NCBI RefSeq assembly: GCF_026248685.1
Contig: NZ_CP111036.1
Location: 620,001-684,000, forward strand
DNA: 64,000 nucleotides
Source: Haladaptatus caseinilyticus
GTDB lineage: Archaea > Halobacteriota > Halobacteria > Halobacteriales > Haladaptataceae
Direction of reading: 5' to 3'
Shown here in pieces: positions 42,002 to 49,485 of the stretch. The notes under the pieces were generated by a model, which was given only the letters and a program-made list of their open reading frames with translations, searched no databases and was not told where the DNA came from. The translations under genes and the position numbers were made by a program. Each line of letters opens with the position of its first letter. Position 1 is the first letter of the stretch.

Positions 42002-42958
42002 GTGTTACGGCTGGCAATCGGGGGGATTCGGGACCGCAACGACCTGACGCTGCTCGCGACGGTGCTCGTCTGGGGAGTCAACTTCGCAGTGCTGAAAGTA
42101 GCGCTCGCCGACCTCAATCCGTTCGTCGTCAACTCGCTTCGATTTACCGTCTCGGCACTCGTCCTCGGCGGAGTATATCTCGCCGGACAGCGGGGTAGCA
42201 ACCTGCAAAACAGTTTGCTCCAACCGGTTCGGGCGGGAGGATGGCAGGTCGTCGCACTTGGCGTCCTCGGCTACTGGTGTTTTCCGGTCGCGTTCATCGT
42301 TGGAATGGATGCAACGACGGCAGGAAATGCCGCCCTCATCATGGCGAGCGCGCCGCTCTGGACGGCGATGGTGAGTCAATTCATCGGACTCGAACGGCTC
42401 GGTGGCCTGGCGTGGCTCGGTCTTCTCGTCGCAGTCGTCGGAACCGCGGTAGTGGTATTCGGTGGTGGCGGCGTTGCGCTCGGGGGGAGCACGATGGTCG
42501 GGAACGCAATCGTCCTCCTCGCGGCGATCCTGTGGGGTGTGTACACCGCGCTCAATCGCCCCGTTCTCGACCGAGTGTCGCCACTGGCTCTCACGTTCTT
42601 CGGGTTGCTCGTCGCACTTCCGTTTCTCCATCTGCTCGCCGTGCCGTACTACGGAAGCGTCGAGTGGGGCTCCATCACACTCCCCGTATGGGGAGCCGTC
42701 GTCTTCACCGGCGCACTCGGAACAGGACTGGCGATCGTTTGGTGGAACTCGTCGGTACAGGCGGTCGGCCCGTCCACGACGGGAGTGTACGGAAACGTCG
42801 TTCCCATCGTCGCGCTCGCGAGTGGTCTGGTATTCCTGAATGAACCTATCGGGGCAGTACAGCTGCTCGGGACGGTGTTGATTATCGGCGGTGTACTCGT
42901 CGTTCGTCGGGCAAAACCCGTGATGGCGGAAGAGTACGACGAGTGCAGATCGTGTTGA
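42002..42958 (+). CDS. EamA/DMT-family transporter
   Basis: The 318-residue membrane protein has ten helices in two EamA repeats: the first is about residues 10-145 (LTLLATVLVWGVNFAVLKVA ... WLGLLVAVVGTAVVVFGGGG), the second about 155-290 (GNAIVLLAAILWGVYTALNR ... QLLGTVLIIGGVLVVRRAKP). Members export or import amino acids, metabolites or drugs; the substrate cannot be told. A GTG start at 42002 is used because it leaves a short N-terminus and there is no ATG before the first helix. A second EamA protein lies at 57968. Confidence 0.85.
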   Translation: MLRLAIGGIRDRNDLTLLATVLVWGVNFAVLKVALADLNPFVVNSLRFTVSALVLGGVYLAGQRGSNLQNSLLQPVRAGGWQVVALGVLGYWCFPVAFIVGMDATTAGNAALIMASAPLWTAMVSQFIGLERLGGLAWLGLLVAVVGTAVVVFGGGGVALGGSTMVGNAIVLLAAILWGVYTALNRPVLDRVSPLALTFFGLLVALPFLHLLAVPYYGSVEWGSITLPVWGAVVFTGALGTGLAIVWWNSSVQAVGPSTTGVYGNVVPIVALASGLVFLNEPIGAVQLLGTVLIIGGVLVVRRAKPVMAEEYDECRSC

Positions 42959-43033
42959 TGCAACCATCCGAATCCCCTTCCGAATCGGTCGTAGCCGCGA
43001 CAGGGTCGGCATTGCGAGAGCGGCCGATTCGTG

Positions 43034-43705
43034 TTACAGTGTTTCGACCAGCTCCCCCAGTCGTTCACTCCCGTTCCTGATGAACGGGACGCCGTGGCCC
43101 ATCGCGGCGACTTCGAAATCGGGTGTGCGTTCCGCGAGTGAAACGACACTATCGCGCACGGCGTCGGTGTCGTAGCTAATAATCCACGAAGAGGCTTTCA
43201 GTTCGCCGTGGGATTCCTGTACGAGGTCACCGAGGAAGGCGACATCGAGGGCATCGCTAACGTAGACGATGTGACCGGGAGAGTGTCCCGGGGTGGCGTA
43301 GGCAGTAAAGCTCCCGATTTCGTCGTCGTCCTCGACGGGACGGAGTTCGTTTTTCGGAGCGGGAACTAGTGACCCCGCAACGCGCTGGAGTGCACCCTTG
43401 TGGTTTCGCCAATCGGGGGTTTCGGTTCCCGAGAGAACTGGCGCGTCTGCTTTGCCGACGAAGACGGGCGCATCGATCGGAAGCCGGGAAAGCGCGCCGA
43501 CGTGATCGAAATCGTAGTGCGTGACCAACACGCGGTCGATATCGTTGATGCTGTACCCAGCGTCGCTAACGCCGCGTGCGATGTCACCGCTGTGGAACGG
43601 CGTTCCGGCGTCGATAAGCGTCAATTCGCCGTCGTCGTCCGCGAGGTAGGCGTTCACGCTCCCGAGTTCGAACCACCAGAGACCGTCCGCGAGTTCGGTC
43701 GCCAT
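43034..43705 (-). CDS. Metallo-beta-lactamase fold hydrolase
   Basis: The 223-residue MBL-fold protein has the metal motif H63-x-D65-x-D67-H68 (VTHYDFDHVG), in which the second His of the usual HxHxDH is Asp. Further metal ligands are the His in YATPGHSPGH and the Asp in AFLGDLVQ, and the last His is in VAAMGHGVPF. The layout resembles the glyoxalase II / thioesterase-like MBL branch. The substrate is unknown. The ATG at 43705 is chosen; a long upstream extension overlaps the divergent small membrane gene. Confidence 0.88.
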   Translation of the reverse strand: MATELADGLWWFELGSVNAYLADDDGELTLIDAGTPFHSGDIARGVSDAGYSINDIDRVLVTHYDFDHVGALSRLPIDAPVFVGKADAPVLSGTETPDWRNHKGALQRVAGSLVPAPKNELRPVEDDDEIGSFTAYATPGHSPGHIVYVSDALDVAFLGDLVQESHGELKASSWIISYDTDAVRDSVVSLAERTPDFEVAAMGHGVPFIRNGSERLGELVETL

Positions 43706-43805
43706 GGTGGTGGTACGACGGTGACCCACTTGAGCGTGGGCGGCCGATCGCGAGCGGATGAGAACGAACGGGCAGTTTTTGGTCGTGGGACACCGAACGG
43801 TTGGT

Positions 43806-44081
43806 ATGGGGACGTCACTGCCGACCGAGCCGTCCGATGTGGACAGAAAGCGCGCCGCGAAAGCCATCCTTCCCTTTCTCGCCCTTGGACTGCTCGACGT
43901 CGCACTCATTCTCGGCTGGGGAATGGACCCGCTTTGGGGGTTCGCCATCCTGCCGCCCATCCTCTTCATCAGCGTTATCGGGTGGATTGGGTTCAAATCG
44001 GGATTCATCACCGACCACGCGGACTATCGGGAGGACGTCGAGGAGTCGGATAGTTCCGACGACGTAGACCAAGCGGATTAA
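43806..44081 (+). CDS. Small two-helix membrane protein with acidic tail
   Basis: The 91-residue protein starts MGTSLPTEPSDVDRKRAAKA. It has two membrane helices (ILPFLALGLLDVALILGWGM and WGFAILPPILFISVIGWIGF) and an acidic disordered C-terminus (YREDVEESDSSDDVDQAD). No family is recognised. An upstream in-frame ATG at 43758 would add 16 residues that are not helix-like, so the inner start is preferred. It is divergent from the MBL gene and 24 bp before the cupin gene, so co-transcription with the cupin is likely. Confidence 0.7.
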   Translation: MGTSLPTEPSDVDRKRAAKAILPFLALGLLDVALILGWGMDPLWGFAILPPILFISVIGWIGFKSGFITDHADYREDVEESDSSDDVDQAD

Positions 44082-44105
44082 GGACCGAGGGGCCGTTTTT
44101 CCGGT

Positions 44106-44423
44106 ATGCGCGACCGTTATGCAGAACTCGACCTCGATCCCGATGACGAAGAAGTCCAAACCGCCGAACTGGTCGTTACAGACGACGTACTCGTGAAGGC
44201 GTTCGCCCTCGGCCCCGGAGCGGAACTCTCGCCACACGAGCACGGCGACAGCACGAACGTCTTTCACGTTCTTGAGGGCGACGTAACCGTGATTCAGGGC
44301 GATTCCGAGGAAGTCGTTTCTGCCCCCGGCGTCATCCTCCACGAACGAGGGGTCGTGCACGGGGCACGGAACGAAACGGACGAGACGGTGGTTTTCACGG
44401 CCAGTCTCTGCCCGCTTCCGTAG
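44106..44423 (+). CDS. Cupin-domain protein
   Basis: The 105-residue single-cupin protein has the first metal motif in PGAELSPHEHGDSTNVFHVL (H-x-H spacing with later E/G) and the second in APGVILHERGVVHGARNETD, where one His of the usual motif is present. The beta-barrel pattern is complete. Small cupins of this type bind metals and may act as sugar or oxalate enzymes or as sensors. It is likely co-transcribed with the membrane protein gene just upstream. Confidence 0.85.
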   Translation: MRDRYAELDLDPDDEEVQTAELVVTDDVLVKAFALGPGAELSPHEHGDSTNVFHVLEGDVTVIQGDSEEVVSAPGVILHERGVVHGARNETDETVVFTASLCPLP

Positions 44424-44729
44424 ACGGCGAGAACGGAATAGCGGATTACGTGACGGACAGTGGTCGAACGACAGTTTCGATCGACGGCAATGCAAGGACG
44501 AAAAGCGAGATGGGACGATGGTGACCGCTATAAGGGTGGCTCGCGCTCGTGAGTCGCGACCGAAGGCAACCGCTGCCATCGGTTCCGCGGTTCCGAAAAC
44601 CCATTCCCCGACTGACACGCTCACGATCCGGAACTCCCCGATCGTACGTTCTTCCGACTTTTTCCGAAACCACACACTCGTGTAACCGCTTTCGGAACGT
44701 CTTTGAAACCGGACTACATCTCCGGGGGC
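44424..44729. other. Intergenic region between the cupin gene and the E1-alpha gene, 306 bp
   Basis: No gene is seen. The region is moderately GC-rich, with several AC- and CG-rich repeats and one possible TATA-like stretch near 44523-44532 (gtgaccgctataag). It probably carries the promoter of the E1-alpha gene. No inverted repeat stronger than chance was noted. Confidence 0.35.
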
Positions 44730-45776
44730 ATGAACCGAATCATCGGAGAGCGGAAACTGGCCGAAACGCCCTTTTCCGCCGAAGACGCCCGTGAGACCTT
44801 CAGACAGATGGTTCTCGCCCGGCGATTCGACGAGCGCGCAATCGCGCTTCAACGACGGGGATGGATGAGCAGCTGGCCGCCGTATCGCGGACAGGAAGGC
44901 TCACAGGTCGGTGCCGCGCTGGCGATGGAAGACGACGACTGGCTCTTTCCGACCTATCGCTCGAACGCGATGCAGGTCGCACGTGGCGTCCCGATAAGCG
45001 ACGTGCTCCTGTTCCGCCTCGGACGGCCGGAATACAACTCCGAACACGACGTGCCGAACTTCCCACAGGCGGTCCCGATCGCCACCCAGATACCCCACGC
45101 GGCGGGTGTTGGCATGGGAATGAACTACCGTGGCGACGAGGACGCCGTCCTCTGTTACTTCGGTGACGGTGCGACGAGCGAGGGCGACTTTCACGAAGGG
45201 CTGAACTTCGCAGGCGTCTTCGACGCTCCCGTCGTCTTCTTCTGTGAAAACAACAACTGGGCTATCAGCCTGCCACGACACAAACAGACCGCGAGCGATA
45301 GCATGGCCGTGAAGGCCGAAGCGTACGGCTTCGAAGGTGTACAAGTCGATGGTAACGACCCGCTCGCAGTGCGCGAAACGGTCACCGAGGCGCTCGACTC
45401 CGCACGAAAGGGAGAGCCCGTGTTGGTCGAGAGTCTAACTTACCGACAGGGTGCGCACACCACGAGCGATGACCCGAGCAAGTACGAAGACCAGGAGCGC
45501 GACCTGCCCGAATGGCGAACCGCGGACCCCCTCGAACGATACGAAACGTGGCTCCGTGAGCAGAACGTCATCGACGATGAGTTCATCGAACAGGTCCACG
45601 ACGAGGCCGATGAAACGTTAGCAAAAGCGGTTGAGGTGGCCGAATCCGTCGAAGACCCCGACCCTCACGACGTGTTCGACCGAGTATATGCAGACGTACC
45701 GCCGCGACTACGCAAACAGAAAGGATGGTTGGATTCGTTCCTCGAAACGAACGACGTGTACGAACTCGACCACTAG
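44730..45776 (+). CDS. Thiamine-dependent 2-oxoacid dehydrogenase E1 subunit alpha (solitary)
   Basis: The 348-residue E1-alpha subunit of the pyruvate/branched-chain 2-oxoacid dehydrogenase family has the thiamine diphosphate motif running from G145-D-G147 (YFGDGATSEGDFHEG) to N174-N-N176 (CENNNWAIS). The substrate and phosphorylation-loop region YRQGAHTTSDDPSKY is also present. An active enzyme needs an E1-beta subunit and E2/E3, and none is encoded next to it: the next gene is a minus-strand RAM-domain protein. The ATG at 44730 is preferred over a TTG nine codons upstream. The true substrate is open. Confidence 0.87.
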   Translation: MNRIIGERKLAETPFSAEDARETFRQMVLARRFDERAIALQRRGWMSSWPPYRGQEGSQVGAALAMEDDDWLFPTYRSNAMQVARGVPISDVLLFRLGRPEYNSEHDVPNFPQAVPIATQIPHAAGVGMGMNYRGDEDAVLCYFGDGATSEGDFHEGLNFAGVFDAPVVFFCENNNWAISLPRHKQTASDSMAVKAEAYGFEGVQVDGNDPLAVRETVTEALDSARKGEPVLVESLTYRQGAHTTSDDPSKYEDQERDLPEWRTADPLERYETWLREQNVIDDEFIEQVHDEADETLAKAVEVAESVEDPDPHDVFDRVYADVPPRLRKQKGWLDSFLETNDVYELDH

Positions 45777-45805
45777 CGAGGGTCGTCATCGTCGAGGTGT
45801 TCCGT

Positions 45806-46036
45806 TTAATCGATCGCAATGTACGTTTTCGTGTCTACGACGCCGTCGAGTCCCTGAATGTCGGACGACGACGTTTGAAGCACGTTGTAGACCTCGTCCG
45901 TATCGACTTCGACGACGATATCGTAATCCCCGGCGACGATGTGTGCTTCGCCGACGGTTTCGAGACCTCGAACCGAATCGAGCAGGCCCTGTGACTTTCC
46001 TGCGGCCGTGTTGACCATGATAAATGCGTGAACCAT
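45806..46036 (-). CDS. Stand-alone Lrp/AsnC ligand-binding (RAM) domain protein
   Basis: The 76-residue protein starts MVHAFIMVNTAAGKSQGLLD. It is just the RAM half of an Lrp/AsnC regulator: beta-alpha-beta-beta-alpha-beta with the conserved G-E-A-H-I-V-A-G-D-Y-D segment and the end GVVDTKTYIAID. There is no helix-turn-helix, so it cannot bind DNA itself. It probably forms dimers or octamers and senses an amino acid. A clear paralogue with the same layout lies at 47236, in an operon with trkA. Confidence 0.85.
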   Translation of the reverse strand: MVHAFIMVNTAAGKSQGLLDSVRGLETVGEAHIVAGDYDIVVEVDTDEVYNVLQTSSSDIQGLDGVVDTKTYIAID

Positions 46037-46139
46037 GGTGTGTGATACTCTACCACGCGAGAAAAACCTTTGCCCAGTTCGGACACGACGTTGACATCGA
46101 AGGACGAGGTGTCCGTTGATCGTCCGATACCCGTCGAAA

Positions 46140-46379
46140 TTACTCTACGAAGCTCCGGTCCATTTCTTCGTACACGAAGGTCAGCTTCCCGGGATTTTCG
46201 CGCGCAGTTTCCTCCCGAAGGATTTCGAACGCTTCGAGCATTTCGTTCGGCATTTCGATTTTTCCCTCGATACTCATCGACTCTTCACGTAACGAGTCGT
46301 AAACACGCTCCATGAGTAAATTGACCGCGTGTGCATCCGACTTCGAGTGTATTTCGAAGGTCGCTTCGTGACGTTCCAT
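46140..46379 (-). CDS. Small helical protein of unknown function (79 aa)
   Basis: The 79-residue protein starts MERHEATFEIHSKSDAHAVN. It has a beta-strand, then two helices (AVNLLMERVYDSLREESMSI and NEMLEAFEILREETAREN), and the end strand GKLTFVYEEMDRSFVE. No domain is recognised, although the beta-alpha-alpha-beta order is compact and conserved-looking in composition. The ATG at 46379 is preferred over a GTG six codons upstream. It is on the same strand as the RAM protein, about 103 bp apart. Confidence 0.6.
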   Translation of the reverse strand: MERHEATFEIHSKSDAHAVNLLMERVYDSLREESMSIEGKIEMPNEMLEAFEILREETARENPGKLTFVYEEMDRSFVE

Positions 46380-46544
46380 GCCATGAGTTGGCGCCACAGT
46401 AACAAGTCTTCCTCGCAGGCGATGAGGCCCGGATACTGGTCACTCGAGCAGCGTCTTCTCCCTCTCTACCGGATGATATAACCGAAATTAGGCACGACTG
46501 ACACCGGAGAAAGGTTATTTAACCCCACTGTCGTACAGTGTTCC

Positions 46545-47234
46545 ATGCGATTCGTTATCATTGGTGCAGGTCGAGTTGGCCTGCGAACCGCCCGCGTCCT
46601 CCGGGAAGAAGGCCACGATGTCGTACTCGTGGAGTACGATTCGAACAAGGCAAAGCGTGCGCGTACCGATGGCTTCGAAGTTATCGAAGGCGATGGCTCG
46701 CGCGAATCCGTGCTCAAACAGGCAGATTTAGACGCAGCGGACGCTGTCGGCGGGTTGACGGGTGACTTGAACGTCAATTTCGCGGCTTGTATGGTCGGGA
46801 AACATCACGACTGCCGGACCGTTCTTCGTATCGACGAAGATTACCGGGAAGATATCTACCGAAAGTTCGCCAGCGACGTAGACGAGGTCGTCTACCCCGA
46901 GCGACTCGGCGCGATTGGAGCGAAAAACGCCCTACTCGGCGGCAACATTCGCGCCATCGCCGATATCGCGCAGAATTTGCAGGTCGTAGAACTCACCATC
47001 ACCGAGGAGTCCCCGATGCGTGGCTACTCGATCAGCGAGTTGGAACTGCCCGCCAATTCGCGTATTCTCGCGTTCGGCAAGCGCGGCGAGGCGATGGGTA
47101 TCCCGCTTCCTGATGACTCGCTCGAACTGGGGGACAGAATCGCCGTCCTCGCCGATTTCGCCGTGTTAGCGGACGTTCGGAGGATCCTCGTCGGGGACAA
47201 CAGTCGAGCAACCGCGGAAGCAGGAGGTATCTGA
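46545..47234 (+). CDS. trkA: TrkA-type potassium uptake regulatory protein (RCK_N + RCK_C)
   Basis: The 229-residue protein has an N-terminal Rossmann domain binding NAD(H) or nucleotide (FVIIGAGRVGLRTARVL, the G7-x-G9-x-x-G12 motif) and a C-terminal RCK_C domain (VVELTITEESPMRGYSISEL ... DDSLELGDRIAVLAD). TrkA subunits gate K+ channels or transporters of the Trk/Ktr type, vital in a salt-in organism. A TATA-like TTATTTAA at about 46515-46522 lies some 25 bp before the ATG, fitting a leaderless message. It is followed after 1 bp by a RAM-domain gene. Confidence 0.92.
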   Translation: MRFVIIGAGRVGLRTARVLREEGHDVVLVEYDSNKAKRARTDGFEVIEGDGSRESVLKQADLDAADAVGGLTGDLNVNFAACMVGKHHDCRTVLRIDEDYREDIYRKFASDVDEVVYPERLGAIGAKNALLGGNIRAIADIAQNLQVVELTITEESPMRGYSISELELPANSRILAFGKRGEAMGIPLPDDSLELGDRIAVLADFAVLADVRRILVGDNSRATAEAGGI

Positions 47235-47235
47235 A

Positions 47236-47466
47236 ATGGTCGCCGCATACATCATGGTCAAAGCAAACACGGGAGAAGCGGACCGGTTGAAAAACACGAT
47301 CCTCGACATCGAGGGAGTACAGGACGCCCACATCGTTGCCGGTGACGTCGACCTCATCGTGAAAGTACAGGTCGAAAACCCCGCCGAGGTCAAAACGATT
47401 TCAGCCGACGGAATTCAAGGGATTCAGGGCGTCGAAGATACGCAAACCTATATTTCGATGGATTGA
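47236..47466 (+). CDS. Stand-alone Lrp/AsnC ligand-binding (RAM) domain protein, operon with trkA
   Basis: The 76-residue RAM domain starts MVAAYIMVKANTGEADRLKN, with the conserved HIVAGDVDLIVKVQV segment and the end EDTQTYISMD. It shares length and pattern with the protein at 45806 (AHIVAGDYDIVVEV; TKTYIAID), so the two are paralogues. The start is 1 bp after the trkA stop, which gives near-certain co-transcription. A DNA-binding half is absent. Its link to TrkA suggests that it modulates K+ uptake by ligand-sensing, but this is inference. Confidence 0.85.
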   Translation: MVAAYIMVKANTGEADRLKNTILDIEGVQDAHIVAGDVDLIVKVQVENPAEVKTISADGIQGIQGVEDTQTYISMD

Positions 47467-47489
47467 TCGGGGACGGACAGCCGAGCGAT

Positions 47490-47954
47490 TCAGTCGTAGC
47501 TCTGGTGCGCCTGCGAGAGCAACCCCGCCGCAGGGTCGCCGTACTCGTAACCGGGAATGATACCCTGCACCCACGTTCCTTCCACGAAATCGACGATGGC
47601 CATCGCGTCGTCCGCGCTGGTATCCGGGGAGCCCGAAAATTCCAGTGAAATCACGACCTCGTCACCCTCTCGCTCGATTTCCGGCGGCGTGATATCGTCC
47701 GTCGAGGCGACAGTGTGTGTATCTTCGAGCCGCAGTTCGAGCGTTTCGAACCAACCAGTTTCGACCACTTCGGCAACCGATTCTCCTTCGACGACTGCCG
47801 ACAGTGTCGGTGTTCGAACCGTTACCTCGACGGTTTCCTCTCGCAGTCGCGCGATCCCTTCGAACGGAGTCGTCGTCACGACGTACGTGCCGGGGCCATC
47901 TCGTTCAAATCCATCGTGTAAATCGAACGCTCGTTCGACGCTCGTCTGAGTCAT
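47490..47954 (-). CDS. DUF5813-like haloarchaeal protein
   Basis: The 154-residue soluble acidic protein starts MTQTSVERAFDLHDGFERDG. It has alternating strands (GTYVVTTTPFEGIARLREET, VEVTVRTPTLSAVVEG, GDEVVISLEFSG) and the end GTWVQGIIPGYEYGDPAAGL with conserved Gly and Tyr. The pattern matches the haloarchaeal DUF5813 family, with no known function. It ends convergently with the RAM gene of the trkA operon, 23 bp away. The upstream small frame at 47957-48175 could be co-transcribed. Confidence 0.78.
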   Translation of the reverse strand: MTQTSVERAFDLHDGFERDGPGTYVVTTTPFEGIARLREETVEVTVRTPTLSAVVEGESVAEVVETGWFETLELRLEDTHTVASTDDITPPEIEREGDEVVISLEFSGSPDTSADDAMAIVDFVEGTWVQGIIPGYEYGDPAAGLLSQAHQSYD

Positions 47955-47956
47955 TG

Positions 47957-48175
47957 CTACGGCGTAGGGTCGGGAGCGGAAAAGGCGTTACGAGAAGTCT
48001 CGAATAACGTCGGTTTCCAACGTGCAAAAACGCGTACCATCGTGATGGCGGGGATGTTTTCGAGGTCGAAAAAGCGCTGTAGTTCGTCCCCTGTGACCGT
48101 GAACGATGGGAGATCACCCCCGGAGAGGGAGTGTGTCTGAACATCGTCGATGAGTGGCAAGATCGAGGACCCCAT
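47957..48175 (-). CDS. Possible small protein (72 aa) upstream of the DUF5813-like gene
   Basis: The 72-residue frame starts MGSSILPLIDDVQTHSLSGG. Its first 50 residues are acidic and protein-like (DLPSFTVTGDELQRFFDLEN), and its stop is 2 bp before the DUF5813-like start. The C-terminal part (WKPTLFETSRNAFSAPDPTP) looks less convincing, and no family is recognised. It may be a truncated gene or a chance frame; it is included because of spacing and composition. Confidence 0.35.
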   Translation of the reverse strand: MGSSILPLIDDVQTHSLSGGDLPSFTVTGDELQRFFDLENIPAITMVRVFARWKPTLFETSRNAFSAPDPTP

Positions 48176-48244
48176 CGACCGCCCGTTCGTCAGATGCGTC
48201 CGTGACTGGAGTGGATTAAAACCGAGATGCTTCTCGTCGTCGCT

Positions 48245-49168
48245 TTAAAGGTCGAACCATTCGGTGGAGTAGTCCGTTTCGCGGAGGTGCCATCGCTGTT
48301 CCGGGCCGGAACCACCCGCTCGAAGTTCGATGACAGCATCGAACTTCGATGCAATAGCACGAACCGGTTGTGAATCGAACTCGACAGGAAGAACGAAATG
48401 ACCCATGCCGGAGACGTCCCTCACGGCCTCGAAGATGGGAGTCAGAAAGGCATCGACCAAGGCATCGTCGTGCCTTTCGACCAGCGGACGAAGGGTGTCG
48501 AAACAAAAGCGGAGTTCCGCCGGGACGAAGCCACCACCCTCGCCGTCGAGACGGCGAATCGTCCGCACGATTTCGTCACGGAAGTCGTCGAGGTCGCCGT
48601 CAACGTGTTCCATCGTGGGACCAACCTGAACGGTTTCGTCCGTGGCGGCGGATCTCGAACCGGTGTGGTAATCCACGATATGGGCGTTTTTACCCGTCGA
48701 ACCGGCCATTGAGAGTCGGCTTCGGGCCGTCGAAACACTTCGATCGTGAAGTGCGAACACACGCGTTCGGTGGCGCGTCGTGTCACCAAGCAACGGTGTG
48801 CTCGCGGCGTCCACGACGGAATCCGGAACGGAACCGACGATGAGTAGGTTCCCTCCGAGTTGTTTGATGCGTGCAAGTCCAGGTTGGACCGTAATCGACC
48901 CGTCTCCGCGGATGGTCACGTGGTGGCCGTAGAGCGAGAACGAGAGCCGACCACCTCGTCGTGGCGTACCGTCGTCACGGGGTTTGAACAGTTTGTCGAG
49001 GGCCTCCGGATCGATAACGTCGTACAGCTGTTCGGGGATTTCAGCTGGTTCGACGCCAGCGACGTCGGCGACGGCCACCGTGACAGTCGTGCTGAGTGAC
49101 TGCGGACCGGAAAGGTCATGCCGAACACGGTGGACGCCGCGGTCGGGTGGGGAACCGTCCTCATTCAT
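48245..49168 (-). CDS. HalOD1-domain protein with C-terminal DUF7504/RecA-like region
   Basis: The 307-residue protein has an N-terminal HalOD1 output domain (about residues 15-95: HDLSGPQSLSTTVTVAVADV, ALDKLFKPRDDGTPRRGGRL, HHVTIRGDGSITVQ). A RecA/KaiC-like domain follows, with strands NLLIVGSVPDSVVDAA and NAHIVDYHTGSRSA, and a late GMGHFVLPVEFDSQPVRAI segment. No intact Walker A is seen, so ATP binding is doubtful; this fits the haloarchaeal DUF7504 group. HalOD1 is an output domain of haloarchaeal signalling. The ATG at 49168 is preferred over a TTG at 49183. It opens the accessory stretch 48-53 kb. Confidence 0.8.
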   Translation of the reverse strand: MNEDGSPPDRGVHRVRHDLSGPQSLSTTVTVAVADVAGVEPAEIPEQLYDVIDPEALDKLFKPRDDGTPRRGGRLSFSLYGHHVTIRGDGSITVQPGLARIKQLGGNLLIVGSVPDSVVDAASTPLLGDTTRHRTRVFALHDRSVSTARSRLSMAGSTGKNAHIVDYHTGSRSAATDETVQVGPTMEHVDGDLDDFRDEIVRTIRRLDGEGGGFVPAELRFCFDTLRPLVERHDDALVDAFLTPIFEAVRDVSGMGHFVLPVEFDSQPVRAIASKFDAVIELRAGGSGPEQRWHLRETDYSTEWFDL

Positions 49169-49485
49169 TATACTTTGTAACACTCAGCAACCGACATTTA
49201 AAAACCCATCGTCAGCAGAGTGACACAAATGCATAACGTACAGAGATAGATCGAAAGAGGACCACATAGACAGTATGATTCATTTGGGCTCGTACCACGT
49301 ATATCACCACTGTTGTCTTTGATCCCACAAGTGAATATCAATATATGATAATAATCGATAAAAGAGAACGTATTGGCCGTCTCACCTGCCGGTAGGTGAG
49401 AAGCGAATCGACCGTATTCAGTAGCACAGATGGACGCGACCGCTCGCCCCATATCACGCCGCTGCGGGAGTGAAAGCGTCACTGT
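49169..49485. other. AT-rich intergenic region with a strong hairpin at 49381-49400
   Basis: AT-rich DNA (tatcaatatatgataataat around 49335) lies between two minus-strand genes. The 20-base element CTCACCTGCCGGTAGGTGAG (49381-49400) pairs 9 of 10 bases and lies 86 bp past the stop of the asparagine-synthase-like gene, so it could terminate that message. The region should also hold the promoter of the HalOD1 gene. An open frame at 49198-49482 is cysteine-rich nonsense and is not called. Confidence 0.4.

Noticed and set aside
49198-49482. 94-codon frame downstream of the asparagine-synthase-like gene
   Set aside because: Cysteine-rich, non-acidic, overlaps a hairpin and AT-rich DNA; no family resemblance.
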